Positions 49,425 to 62,319 of a DNA stretch of 64,000 nucleotides are shown in pieces; the stretch's first letter is position 1; each line of letters opens with the position of its first letter. The DNA is from Sistotremastrum niveocremeum HHB9708 (Eukaryota > Basidiomycota > Agaricomycetes > Sistotremastrales > Sistotremastraceae). The stretch lies in NCBI GenBank assembly GCA_001630475.1, contig KV419398.1, positions 905,825 through 969,824 on the forward strand. The letters run 5' to 3'. The notes below the pieces were generated by a model. The model was not told where the DNA came from, did no database searches, and was given only the letters and a program-made list of their open reading frames with translations. The position numbers and the translations under genes were made by a program.

Positions 49425-50296
49425 ATGGTGTCTCTTTCTGCCTTCGTGATATGACTTTTCCCCGCTTTGGATTGAATTTACGACTTGACTAGGATAACTC
49501 TTTGTAGGTGATGTTGATGTGGACTCTGGATTCAGTCACTTCCCCATGTATCTACTATAATAACGCTTGACAACGTCTTTCGATCATCTCTCCGATCGAT
49601 GCAGCAACTCCGTCCTGGGAACAGAACTCTACAGATGCTGTGCTCGTGCGAGATTATACTATATACTCGAAGCTCGCCCGGACTGTCTACGTTGCGGAGG
49701 CTCACAAACGTGCAAGAACGTTTGGATATATATGTCAGCTTGTTCTTGAAGCTGTACCTTTGTATCTGGGCTGCGCTCAGGGGCTCATTCTCCCGAGAAG
49801 TCATAACGCTGGAGTGATCGTCAGTGGGGCGTCATAACATTTTCATCCTGCGCTTCCGGTACATCTCTCTCAGCTTTTGTGAAGTATCATGAGTACAGAA
49901 CGCGGTGCTACGGTCTTCGCGTGAGTCGTTGGCCGTTCCGTCATGAACTTTGCGCAATTGCAATTGCGCTTGCGACACGCCAGTGGCACAGCCACTACGC
50001 ACGCTCAACGTCGGATTCCGACTTGATGCATTGTTTGACTCACAATTTTTTTTTTGTTTACTAGATATTCGATAGTAGTGTTTGCTGTGATGCTGAGATG
50101 GTCGGTTCTCTGAATCCTTATCATCTGTAGATACTGACGAGAAATTAGGGCCGCAAGTTTTATTCCCTGGAGGGGACCATTCAAATGGCCAAACTTGTGT
50201 ATTAGATTACGAACTTCGTAGCGCTAAGAAGTGATAGCTCCCGGGGTATGTGGACAGACTGAAGAGAATCTTCCGCTTATTCAGGTCGATCTATAG
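49425..50296. other. spacer between the two membrane-protein copies
   Basis: No gene seen. If the downstream copy ever had the first exons of copy A they should lie here, but I could not find recognisable traces. Confidence 0.4.
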
Positions 50297-51187
50297 GCCT
50301 CCATCACCTTGCCAAGAACGACCTAGCTTTGGCTCTTATGTACCTCGTTGTGTCGCTTCTCGAGGTGTGTTCTTCAAAACCATTTCTCGTAAACGTAGAC
50401 ATCACATATAACCAGGCATTATGCGCTGCCTTTACATGGAGCGTGAGTTCATTAGTACTTATATATCTCGCGAGCATCTCTGTGAACTTGCACAGTTCAA
50501 AGAGACAAGGGCACTGATGGCAGCTATATGTTCAGCCCTTGGCTCGTTCATCGCTATCGTTGCAACCGTCGTGTGTATAATTGTGTCGTTTCATTTCAAG
50601 GTAACCGTTCTTTTTTTAATAATATGCGAGGCCAACCTTTTCGCTGATACGAACAGACGGAGATCGAAAACGCATGTGTACAGAGTGCACTTGAGCAAAC
50701 CACAACCAATGTTTGCCTCGCCGCCGTTGTCCGTTACGATAAAATGAAACTGAGTGAATACTGCCGCAGGAGTCTGGCCAACCTATAACTCCCGCCAAAG
50801 CAGAAGCGGGTTCGTGTGGTTTTTCTGCTGCACTAACCATTGTTCGACACCTTATTCATCAACAGTCAACACATTGTCGAACCCAATTCAAGCGGGATAC
50901 AGCGATAAATCTTGTTCTTTTGGCTTTAGTCGTTGGTAAGTCGAATGTGTCAAACTTACGGTCGCCTTCTTCAATGACGAGGATCGACAGTTTTGCTACC
51001 GATCTTAACCAGAGTAGCATGTTTGCGGTACCGTGCAATGAAGCCCCAGGAGGAACCGGCGCCTGAAAGTGGGCAGCAAGCAAGAGAGATCCCATTCAGA
51101 AATGAACCCGCAGTGGTTGAAAAGGTTACATTTTGGTCTTGTTTCAACCCTCTTGGTTCCTTCAAGTTTGCGCGGCAAAGAAACTGA
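50297..51187 (+). CDS. diverged tandem copy B of the membrane-protein gene, 5' end unresolved
   Basis: Exons at about 50297-50364, 50416-50442, 50496-50600, 50657-50710, 50770-50935 and 51015-51187 join in phase. Three successive exons have exactly the sizes of copy A (27, 105 and 54 nt) with the same phase 0 joins, though protein identity is low: ALCAAFTWS against TFGIAAVYL, and TEIENACVQSALEQTTTN against DTLINECTQAATNETISF. Hydrophobic segments LALMYLVVSLLE, SFIAIVATVVCIIVSFHF and INLVLLALVVVACLRY match the helices of copy A, and C-R-T-Q-F-K-R-D-T matches C-N-N-A-W-S-H-D-T. The loop intron of copy A seems to have become coding. Exons for the first helix were not found, so the gene may be truncated or start in diverged sequence. 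Confidence 0.5.
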
Positions 51188-51774
51188 TGTCTTCCTGAGG
51201 ATGACTGCCTTAGAAGGTCATAGAGTTTGACAGTAGAGAGACAATTATTTCTTGGACTTAATGATGTTTGGACTGCATCATAGGTTTATACGAGTGAACA
51301 TTTGTCGATCTTTCGTTCCTCCTTTCGAGCGGGCTAGAGTAGAGGCTCCACATTGGGGCGTACGGATCATGGATCCGCTCATGTGGCCTTATGTTTTGCA
51401 AGATTAGAGGCATACAGGTGTCTGAGCATTGAGTGTTGCGTTGTTAACAATCCTGCGCTATGGTAGAATCAGGGTACTAGTAGATTTCACAATGGCTAGT
51501 ATCATTCACGCCATACCCATTATAATTTCCTAGCGTTTCGCCGTCTATTGCGTACTGCCCGCATACACGCAGTGTTGTAACCAATGAGCGTTGATAGTGG
51601 CTGATCAGGTTGCAGACCGTGATCATGAGTCGCAACCAATCCAACGGAACCAAATCGAGCTTCAGGGCCGGGGACTCGGACCCCTAACTCCGTCACGGTG
51701 ACGCTGTTCAGCCAACCCAGTGCACAAGCCATTTCCAGACATCAAAAGCCTCAACGCTCCCTGAAGTTAAATGA
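51188..51774. other. intergenic region before VPS15
   Basis: It holds the 3' flank of membrane-protein copy B and the VPS15 promoter. No RNA gene was accepted here. Confidence 0.5.
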
Positions 51775-51848
51775 ATGGGAAATTCAGCATCAGTCGGTCC
51801 TATCGCGACTGGGGCTTTAGACAGCTATGTTTCGGAGCTGGGAGATGA
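51771..51848 (+). promoter_or_regulatory. upstream ORF overlapping the VPS15 start
   Basis: An ATG four bases before the VPS15 ATG (ATGAATGGG) opens a 25-codon frame that ends at TGA 51846-51848, inside the VPS15 first exon. Translation from it would compete with the VPS15 start. Whether the mRNA leader includes it is not known. Confidence 0.4.
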
Positions 51849-54800
51849 ACTCGTGTACGAGAAGAGGTGAGCACTGGAGTTCGCGTTTCTGGAGAAGGTG
51901 TCTTACATTCTTTGTAGTTTGGGCTCTACGCGTTTCTTGAAGTCTGTCAAAGTCAGGCATCGCAATGGCCCCTTAGTTATCAAATTCTTCATAAAACCTG
52001 ATCCTGATCTTTCCCTGCGGAACTATCACAAGAAGCTCAAATGTAATGCCACTTCGCCATGCGTTCATCATGTCTGACGGTATCCGATCAGCGGAGAGAG
52101 AAGCTCTGGCAGATATTCCAAATGTCCACAACTATCAAGTGTTCTTTGAGAATGAGAAAGCTGGTTACATGATTCGCCAATGGGTGGCCAGCAGCCTTTA
52201 CGATCGAATCAGGTGTGTTATGATTTTGCAGTGCATTCCATTTGATATTGATAGAAGAAAAGCACTCGACCTTTCTTAGCTCTCATTGAGAAGAAATGGA
52301 TTGCTTTTCAGATTCTTCATGCTTTGAGAGATGCAAGGAATAGGCGAGTGAGTCGACCCCATTCTGGTGTGCAATATCTCGATCGCTCATGAGGCTCATT
52401 GTAGATATCTCATGGAGACGTAAAATCCTCCAATATACTTGTCACTTCGTGGAACTGGGTTTACCTCACCGATTTTGCATCCTACAAGCCAACATACCTA
52501 CCTTTGAAAGACCCTGCAGACTTTTCGTTCTATTTCGACACCTCTGGTCGCCGTACTTGTTATGTTGCGCCTGAACGTTTTTATGATGCGGAGAACGAAC
52601 CCCCTAAACGGCGAGTTGCAGGCGATGACATCCCCTTCGGCCGTCGGGAAGGAAAGCTTTTGGAATCGATGGACGTCTTCAGTGCTGGATGCGTGATAGC
52701 GGAGTTATGGCTAGACGGCGATCCAATCTTCAGTCTCAGCAGTATGTTCAAATACAGGAGTGGTGAAATGACCTTGGATGGAATTCTTAGTCGAATAGAA
52801 GATCCGGACGTCCAGGTACGTGATTGCTCCCGTTACAGAAAAATCGCGTCCAACAAATGATCTTAGTCTCTCATCCGTCGGATGACCTCTCTTGAGCCTG
52901 CGGCTCGGCCAACGTTCGATTCTCTTCTTCATCTTTACCGAGGAAGTGTCTTTCCGGAAACCTTCTATGCTTTTCTGCATGGATATGTTTCGTCGATGAA
53001 CATGCTCAGTACGCCAAATCCTTTTTCGGCAATGGAGTCACAACCATCGCCGGATCGTATTGTAATGAATGGCCTGCAATCCAATCAGAAATTACCCAGC
53101 GACGCTGATCATCGCCTTGAACGCATATGGGCCGAATACGACGGCATTGAACCCAATCTGTTGGCCGACTCGGAAGCCAGTACCGTGATGCAGCGACACT
53201 TAGAGGCCGATGATCATCTGGCTCTCAGCGACGAAGCAAAACACTTGTACAAAGTTAGCTGTCTCCTTGTTCAAGCATTTGCGCGTCTGACTTTGTTCAG
53301 GACATTTTCCCTGTTGTTCTTCATCTCGCCAATCGTGAATCTCAAAGTTCTTCAAGCATAGTTTCGGCTCCCCCAAATCGACTTCCAGATGGTGAGTATC
53401 ATGCTGCTCTCTTGGCCAAATCGTTGACATATTTTGACATAGATGACAGCCCTGCACTAATACTACTCTCTCTCATCTTAGCAAACATTCGCAACGCGTC
53501 ACTCCCATCTTCTAAACTCAAGGCACTTGACGTTATGTTAGCTTTGTCCGCTCATTTAACAGATGAGTCGAAGTTAGACCGAATACTCCCTTATCTAGTT
53601 GATTTGACGCGGGATGATTCGGCTGTTGTCCGCGCAGCTGCAATGAGAACGCTGATGCAGCTGGTGAGTGAAATTTGAATCAGTGACGTGCATACTAAAA
53701 GTGACTCTGTCTAGAGCATGCGCATCGTCGCTGTCACTCCCGCGAATGCGTCTATCTTCATTGAATATATCATCCCGAATGTTCGATCTTTGTCTTCGGA
53801 CCCCGATGTCTTGGTGCGATCTATGTTTGCGCAATGCATATCTTATCTAGCAGATACCGCCGCAACTTTTGTGGAGAAAGGACAGGCCCTGAGAGCTCAC
53901 GGCACCTTTGCAATCACGGATGGATCAGATTTGGATAAACATTACGAGGTAAACCAGGTCTATCTCTGTAGATGCGCCGGCTGAGACGACCTAGGCTTCT
54001 TACGATACCAATCTCAGTGATTTGCATGGTTTCATCCAAGAACTACTAGGAGTTGCGCTAGCGGACCCGTCGAGCAGTGTAAAGCGCGCTGTCCTTCAAA
54101 ACGTCTCATCTCTATGCGTTTTCCTCGGACGCGAGAAAACCAACGACCTGCTCCTGAGCCATATGATCACCTATCTCAACGACAGAGACTGGCTTTTAAG
54201 ATATGCTTTCTTCGACGCTATAGGAGACGTTGCCATACGGGTGGCCGGGAGAAGTGTCGAAGAGTATATACTACCCCTCATGTACCAGGCGCTATCAGGT
54301 GTGTGCCACCTTCTTCTTGCGGCATTCTATTGACACCCAGTGACAGACGCGGAAGAAAGCGTGATCAGTAAAGTGCTCGCTACCTTGACAAGCTCAGCAG
54401 AGCTCGGGCTTTTCGCCAGAATTCGAGTCTGGGAGCTCATGAGTGCCTCATTGGGCTTCCTGTATCACCCCAATATATGGATTCGACAAGGCATGTCTTT
54501 GGTCTCGAGTTAGGATGTAGAGGCTGATGGATGCATAGGAGCTGTTGCTTTCATCGCCGCAGCAACCAAAACCCTACCCAAAACCGATATCTGGGCCATC
54601 TTATATCCATCGTTGAAACACTACCTACTTGCTGATGTTGATCAGATCGTGGAACCCGAATTGCTAAGCTTTCTGAAGCCTCCAGTTCGTATCCATTTCG
54701 CACAATCCCCGCACTGTCTTATTTTGTCCAGTTACCACGGCAAATCTTTGATGAGGCTCTGAGCTGGGCGATGAAGAATGACAAGTCTCAATTCTGGAGG

Positions 54801-57611
54801 CTCGGCAGCCCCAAGCCTCGACCAAATGATTCTGCGAAAGAGAATATGGCAAGCGCTAGAAAGGCCGGCCCTGCAAGCGTCCGTCAGCCTGTTCCGAAAT
54901 CAGAAGAGTGAGTGTACACCCAGCGGCGAGTATCTTCAACTTACATATTGACGTGTAGAGATGAAGCTCAGCTAGCCAGATTAAGGCTATTCGGCATGAA
55001 CAATGCAGATGAGGCGAAGCTTCTCACTTTGAGGGAATATTTGCTCAAACATGCGACTTCTATCGCAAGGTGGTTATTGATATCTTTGTCGGAATGGAGA
55101 AGGGAAGATTCTAATGATAAACCATAGCTCCTCTTCCCGAGTCAAGATCGAAGCTGAAACAGAAGCGCTCTGTCGTACTGATGGTATCGAGTTGCAGAAG
55201 CTCGGCGTCATTCTCCGCACCATTTTCTTGGGTTCCCGAGGGACCGAAAACAACCAGATTCGGAGCCAAGCAGAGAGCGCACGCATGATTTCCGAGTCAA
55301 TAGGTTCTCGACGCACATCGTTGACTTCCAGCCCTCGCCCTCAGACACACGCTGATAGGAACGGCAGCTTGGTCGTGGACGACCTCCGACGTCAACTGGT
55401 TATGAATAGTTCCACTGCATCTTTGACACAAGGCGCGCATAGCAAAGAACGCCGAGGTTCTGTCTCTTCTACAAGCGGCGTCAGCGTGTCAATACCTCTG
55501 CCCCCTTCTGCTATCCCAGGAACTGCGCAAGACATTCCGTTATCAAGTCCGTCGGGCTCCCTTCCGTCTAACACCCCCTTTTCGACGTTGAGGGGGAAGT
55601 CGCGTCTTCCAATGGGCCTTAGTGAGCCTCACAAGGCTGCAGCAGCCGTTGCCTCCAGCAAAACTAACGCTGTCGGAACGATGGAACCTACGGCTCAATT
55701 GCGGGCAGGAACTCCTCATGCTCCTTCCTCTGGCAGGACATCGCCTGTCTCTAACGTAGGGACTTTGCGTGGGCCAGAATCTGCCATGTTACCTCTTCAA
55801 TCGAGGTTCGGTACGTAGTTCGAGCCTAGATTAAGTATGTCGTACTGATCAAAGCTTCAACAGGACTACAAACACCGGGCACTGAAGGTTTGCTGGAACA
55901 GATCTATCATGACTATGAAAGATCCCGAGACGCATCCAATGAGTTCGGACCACCCGTCCACGAGGGACCAGTACGCCGCCGAAATGCACTCCGCCAGCCT
56001 TTCAGCCAACGGTCAAGGGGAGATTCCCCAGCTGAGGCGCAACTAATTGCTCATCTGGCTTCACACGGAGGTCCCGTAAATGGAATAGCCGTTGCTCCTG
56101 ATCACTCCTTCTTCGTCTCTTGTTCTGACGATAAGACCGTCAAAGTGTGGGATACAGCACGCCTTGAGCGTAATGTGACTAGTAAAGCGCGACATACATA
56201 TTCACAACACCATTCCAAAGTGACAGCAATATGCATATTGGAAGGTTTGCACTGCTTTGCGAGTGCTGGGGAAGATGGAAGTGTGCACGTTGTCCGCGTG
56301 CACTTGTCACAGAGTAGCTCCGTGCCAAAGTACGGCAAATTACAAATCGTCCGGGAACACCGATTGTGGCACGCGGGGGACTACGCTACTTGTATGGTCC
56401 ACTACAAAGAAGGTGTGTCCGGAATGTATGTCATCAATATTTCAGCGTCTCATCCATTTGACGAACCAGAAACGACGTCAAATCTTGTTTACGGGAGCAA
56501 CCAAGGAATTGCAACGGTTTTGGACTTGAAAACGGGCCGCACATTGTTCACGTTGTCAAGTCCCCGGCACTCCGGTCCTATCGTCAGCCTATGTTTGGAT
56601 CCAAAGCGCATATGGTTGGTAACAATCACTATTTCTGGGATGCTTTCGCTATGGGACTTGCGCTTCGGATTATTGCTCAAAAAGTGGAAAGTGGGACATC
56701 GAGGAAGTCGCGTCTCGCACTGTTGCCTTCATCCCTCGAAAGGTAAAGGGCAATGGGTGATCGTAGCTGTTGATGGCTGTAACGAAACTTGTGGGACTGG
56801 GGCTCCAGGTGTCACCCTTCTCGAAGTGTGGGATATCGAGACTTCCTCTCTTGTTGAGAGTTATTCGACCTCGCTACATCAAGAAGGAAAGGGTGATGAA
56901 AGGGCTGAGCGTCCACCGCCGGCAGATTGTCAAGCGCGCAACTCTGACAAAGACACTGCAGCGCAAGCCATCGCAGAGTTGGTTCGTTCTCGAACGACGA
57001 CACGCGCTGTGGATGAAGGGGCCGGCGTAGCTACTCTTGCCTCTCCTTTCCTCGACCACCACAACAGCGAATCAACAGAGTCTCAGGCTGTCTCGAGTCT
57101 CGTCGCAGGCCTTGACTTGGGTGGACAGCCTCCCCCGGGATCGCAGGAACCATTTGGGCCTTTGAACATCGATGGTGATAGAATTGAGACTACCCGCCGA
57201 ACCCAAGGTTTCCTTTTGACGGGTTCCAGAGACACTAAACTCCGGCTTTGGGATTTAGAGCGCGTAGAATATTCCTCGGTCCTTTGTGGCGCCGATGTCG
57301 AAAACCATCAACCCTCATACAGGTGTGTATCTTGTCTTCAGTGCGTTGACCTCCAGTGATGACGAAGTTTTCGCAGTACATCGTCCAGCGAAGAAGGCAA
57401 GCCTCAAGCTCATCTTGAGACCTGGCCGCCTTCCAATACCCGGAGGCTTCTATCACGAACAAACCTGATTGCAGGACACCAGCAAGCTCTCTTACGGGCT
57501 CATCAGGATAGCATCACTGCTGTGGCTTGCGTTGACTCTCCTTTCCGAAAAGGAATCATTACAGGGGACCGGGCCGGGGTTCTGAAGGTTTGGAGAGTTG
57601 AATATCCGTGA
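51775..57611 (+). CDS. VPS15: Vps15 protein kinase, regulatory subunit of the class III PI 3-kinase
   Basis: Scaffold and pseudokinase-like partner of Vps34, needed for autophagy and endosomal sorting. The product begins MGNSASVGPIATGALDSYVS, an N-myristoylation signal, which decides for this start over the out-of-frame ATG four bases upstream. The kinase part shows IKFFIKPDPDLSLRNYHKKL, the catalytic loop HGDVKSSNILVTSWNWVYLT and GRRTCYVAPERFY. HEAT-type helical repeats follow (HLTDESKLDRILPYLVDLTR, VRAAAMRTLMQL). After a Ser-rich linker comes the C-terminal WD40 propeller (GPVNGIAVAPDHSFFVSCSD, KTVKVWDTARLE, ending GDRAGVLKVWRVEYP). Many short introns join it; the stop is at 57611. Confidence 0.94.
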
Positions 57612-57784
57612 TTAGACTGGGTTGTAATTTATTGTGTTTTCGTTGTACCATTCGACTCCATTCCGTTATAGCTGAGGCTATCTCGTGCATGATCTTGATC
57701 AATCTCCCTGATCTCCGGACTGCGATCGGAGATGCCAAAAACATCTGACTTCGTGGCAAGTGACTTCTCAGCCCGAGTCAGTGC

Positions 57785-60700
57785 ATGCTTTATAGGCCTT
57801 GGGCTTTACGATTGATATCTCGAAACCGCTTAACCCGCCTATCCCCCCACTTCCGTCTGTGCAGTCACATCATGGCTACAAAGAATCCATCCAACGTCGA
57901 ACCTATCCCTCAAGGGACTAGTGCAAGTGGACAGCTACCGGCCAGTGGCAAAAAAGTCAAAGCCGAGGCTGAAAAGACCGAGAAAACCAGCTATCCATTA
58001 GAGGCGAGCACTTAGATGCACTCAAACGGTTCATAAAATTAACGATTTCCTCCAAAAGCTATCACCCAGGCCAGAATTCGTCGATCACAGGATCGAAATG
58101 TTTGAACGACTAAAGAAAGAACATGACGAACACGTTAAAAGTGAGTTTACCCTGAAACCTAGCATTGCACTAATCAATTCCCCATCTTGCAGCTTTGCCT
58201 CGCCAGGAGATACACATCACGATGCCGGATGGCTCACAGAGGAAGGGCACCAGTTGGGAGACCAGCCCTCTACATATTGCCAAAGAGATTTCCAAAAGCT
58301 TAGCCGAGCGCGTTGTCATTGCAAAGGTTCGCCATGTGTTACCCTACGAGTCGCTTAGCTGACGAGTCGCTAGGTGGATGGGCAGTTGTGGGATCTCGAA
58401 CGACCCTTCGAGGGTTCATGTTCACTAGAATTGTTGGATTTCGAGCATGACGAGGGTAAGAACACTTCTCTTGTTGTGCGAGCAGTGTTCACCGAAAACA
58501 GGAAAGAAGGTCTTCTGGCACTCTTCAGCGCATGTACTTGGCGAAGCTGCTGAACGACACTATGGCTGCCACCTCTGTCTCGGTCCTCCTACTGACGAGG
58601 GATTCTTCTATGAGATGGGTATGGAGGACCGGTACATGCACTTTACCCCCATCCTTTCACGTTTGCTGATCGTTACACAGAGCGGTCTCCAATGCTGATT
58701 ACCCCGCTTTGGAAGCCATTTCAAGTAGTGCCATCAAAGAAAAGCAGGTCTTTGAACGTCTGGTCGTCTCTAAAGAAGATCTGATGAAAATGTTTGATGT
58801 ACGTCATCTGTGCCTCGAGGCTAGCATTCTCTGACTCTCATGTCCAGTACAATAAATACAAAGTTTACTTGATCGACTCCAAAATACCTGATGGCACTTC
58901 GACCACGGTCTATAGATGCGGTCCCATGATCGATCTTTGCGTTGGCCCCCATATACCTCACACTGGTCGGATCAAGGCCATGATGATCACAAAGGTAAGT
59001 CGAGTTTATTGGGGGCATCATCTCAGATCAGTGACATGTGTAATCAGAGTTCCGCTTCATATTTCTTAGGGGACTCCAACAACGACACTCTCCAGAGAAT
59101 ATACGGCATTTCTTTCCCGGACAAGAAACAACTTGTTGAATACAAGCAGTTCCTCCTCGAAGCTGCGAAGCGTGATCACAGAAAAATCGGACGAGTACGT
59201 GCCCTTTTATACCCTTCGTAAACAGGTTGACATATCTCCATACAGGAGCAAGAACTATGGTTCTTCAACGAACTTAGTCCAGGCAGCGCTTTCTTCCTTC
59301 CCCATGGCACACGCATTTACAATACTCTTCAAGCATTTGTGCGAGTGAGTGTACCCAAAATTGTTCTACTGTCCCGTGCCTGACGAAGTACAGGGAGAAT
59401 ATCCTAAACGAGGGTACCAGGAAGGTGGGTCGTACTGGTTCGACACGGGCTTCAAAGCTGACTTGACGCAGTTATGTCACCCAACATGTTCAACTCCAAG
59501 TTATGGGAAACCTCGGGTCATTGGGCCAATTACAGCGAGGACATGTTCAAGCTAGATGTTGAGAAAGAGAAATTCGCCTTGAAACCGATGAATTGCCCTG
59601 GTCACTGTGTCATATTCGATAGCCGTGACCGATCGTATAAGGAACTACCAATCCGAATGGCCGAATTCGGTGTACTTCACCGCAACGAAGCTTCCGGGGC
59701 TCTCACTGGATTGACAAGGGTCCGACGTTTTGTGCAGGATGATGCCCACATTTTCTGTATGCCGTCGCAGGTAATGTCGACTCACGAGTCATCTGTCAGT
59801 AACTCACACTGATGTTGTGATGTTGGACCTCCTTAGATCGAAGAGGAAATTGGTCAGATCTTTGATTTCTTCAACTACCTATATGGACACTTTGGATTCG
59901 AAGCCAAGTTCGCTCTCTCTACCAGGCCGGAGAAGTTCCTAGGGAAGATTGAGACATGGGACGAAGCTGAACAGGTGAAGCTCACGACTTCCTCAATATA
60001 GTGTACCGACCGACTAAACCCATGATGCTCAGCAACTGAAAAATGTGCTGGATCGCTTTGAGCCTGGGAAGTGGGAGCTTAACCCTGGGGACGGTGCTTT
60101 CTATGGCCCCAAAATTGACATCACCATTCGGGATGCTCTAAAGCGCTCCTTCCAATGTGCCACCATTCAGCTTGATTTCCAGCTACCGGAACGCTTCAAG
60201 CTGAAGTATCGCAGCCCCGAAGACCACGATGAGCCCGATCGGCCACCTTCACGCCCCGTCATGATCCACAGAGCTCTTCTCGGTAGCTTTGAGAGATTCC
60301 TTGCTATCGTCACCGAGCATTTTGCGGGCAAATGGTAGCTTCATTCGTATCTGGACACGGATTCTACTCATGTCGTCAATATAGGCCATTCTGGTTATCT
60401 CCTCGTCAAGTCCTCGTAATTCCTGTCGCCCTCCCTTACGTGAGTGGACATTCATGTGTGGTGCATGAGCATCCTCTGACTTGCAATACAGAGAGATTAT
60501 GCAGCGGAAATCGGCGAGAAACTCAGCGCCGCCGGTCTCTACGCCGATGTCGACAACGGCTCTGATACATTGGGCAAGAAGATTCGTAACGGAGAAATTG
60601 CTCAGTATAACTTCATTCTCGGTATGTACAGAGCATGTCATTACAGAATTCCTACTGAATCCGAATAGTGGTTGGACAAGACGAGCTGGATGCTCGATCT

Positions 60701-60829
60701 GTCAATGTACGCAACCGAGACGACGTTGGAAGCAAAACGCGTTCCGAAGTCATTATCCCCTTGGATAGCATAGTGACCCAGTTGACGGCGCTGAAGGAGT
60801 CAAAGAAAATAGAAAACAAACTAGAGTGA
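57785..60829 (+). CDS. THS1: threonyl-tRNA synthetase, probably cytosolic and mitochondrial
   Basis: Class II synthetase charging tRNA-Thr. The order is a TGS domain ([20 protein letters not shown]), the editing domain with [17 protein letters not shown], and the catalytic core with [26 protein letters not shown], motif 2 [33 protein letters not shown] and [11 protein letters not shown]. The anticodon-binding domain ends [20 protein letters not shown]. The first ATG (57785) gives an extension, [20 protein letters not shown], rich in Arg and Leu and free of acids, like a mitochondrial presequence. A second ATG at 57872 (MATKNPSN) starts the cytosolic form. Intron 1 (58004-58058) seems to use a GC donor, GAG|GCGAGC. 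The gene converges with CstF-64, with 30 bp between stops. Confidence 0.94.
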
Positions 60830-60859
60830 AAAAGCTAACTCCCATACATTGTATCTACA

Positions 60860-62319
60860 TCATGATCCAGCGGCTCCCAGATTGAGAACTTTCCTCTGTT
60901 GTTTGATCGATCAGAACAACGGGTCAAATAATCGTATGACAATGCGACATACCAGCTGTTCAACGGCAGCCCTTTCACTGGGTGGCAAGGTACTGAGCTG
61001 CTCTGGGGTCAATTGTAGGACTTGCACCAACATGGCCTGCTGAATTCTAGAGTCAAGTTGTGCCCGACGGATAACATTGAAATACTAACTCTCTGTTGTT
61101 CAGGATGACCGTTATCCCCCACTTGTGGCGCGGGCTGTTGCGAGACTGGAGTGGCCGCTGGAGGGGGTGCTTGATAATAATTCGGCATTGGAGGCGCTGC
61201 TTGGGGAGGCTGCCCATACATAGGATTCTGAGGAGGCACTCCATAGTTGACTGGTGGATAATTTTGAGGAGGGGTTTGATATTGAGCTAACAGTGGGTTG
61301 AATGCGGGAGGTGCTCCTTGAGGCATACGAGGTTGCATTGAAGGTGGCTGAGCTTGTGGAGGAGGTTGAGGCTTATTTTGAGCAGCTGTTGCGGCCGCTT
61401 GTGCTTGCATGCGCTGACCGAGTAGATATCATCAGGAACACTACTTATACCAGATATAATGGGAATATTCACTTCAACGACAGATCGATCGACGATGTTG
61501 TTGAGTATCAATGCTTGAAAGAGCGCACAGGCCAACTGAGGATTTTGAGACAAGAGCTCTCTCGCCATTCCGGGTGAATTGAGAACGAAGGACTAGATTT
61601 GAGGCATTCATTCACGACTTGACTCAAAGAAAGCACTGGAAGAAAAGGATATTGTACCTTCATGGCAGCTAAGAGATCAAGTACTTGGCCAGGTCGCATA
61701 TCGGCTAAAGATCGAGAGATGACATCCATTGAGGACATGCCGTGTGGCACTGAGACTCCAGGGGGTAAAGAAGAGAGCCAATCGTGTCGACCTCGTTCCG
61801 GCCCTCTACCAGAGTCGCTGCCTTCCATAAGTTCGCCTCGAACAGTAGTACGCCCTTCCAGGAAGGGATCAGAATCGGCGAGATCTATGCGTAGTGGGCG
61901 GCCGCCAACGTCCGCATTGTTGAGATTACGAACGGCTGACTGAGCGGTTTCATGATCTATATCAGAGCTTCAGTTCGCATGGTTAATCTGAAGAGGACTT
62001 AGAACACACCTGCAAATTCGCAAAACCCATATCCGCGAGGTTTCCCAGTGTCTCGATCAAAGACCAGCCTAATAAAATTCAGAGTGTCAGTCGTATGTAA
62101 CATACCAGACGGGTTCTTAGTCACCTGAATCCAATCACTGTGCCAACGCTTTTGAAAACCTCGATAAGTTGGTCCTGTTTCGTTCAGTTAGTCAGAGTCT
62201 TCAACGAATCGGATGAACTGACTTCGCCCATGTTATAAGGAACATTGCCGACTGTGTGATGAGATGAACATAGGCCGCATCTGAAAATCGTGAGACTCAC
62301 CAAATACCACTCTACTCAT
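60860..62319 (-). CDS. CstF-64/Rna15-like mRNA 3'-end processing factor
   Basis: RNA-binding subunit of the cleavage stimulation factor that recognises the downstream element during polyadenylation. The N-terminal RRM is spread over short exons: MSRVVFVGNVPYNMGEDQLI, VGTVIGFRLVFDRDTGKPRG with YGFCEFADHETA as RNP1, and NADVGGRPLRIDLAD. The hinge domain follows (SSMDVISRSLADMRPGQVLD, LLSQNPQLACALFQALIL). A Pro/Gln-rich segment (QPPPQAQPPSMQPRMPQGAP) leads to the C-terminal Pcf11-binding helices (LQLTPEQLSTLPPSERAAVE). The last exon (QLRKVLNLGAAGS) ends at TGA 60860. The start at 62319 is 161 bp from the divergent QCR8 start. Confidence 0.92.

Noticed and set aside
51660-51700. tRNA-like T-arm on the minus strand (GGTCCGAGTCCC)
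   Set aside because: The TTC of the T-loop is absent, and no D-arm, anticodon arm or acceptor stem could be paired.
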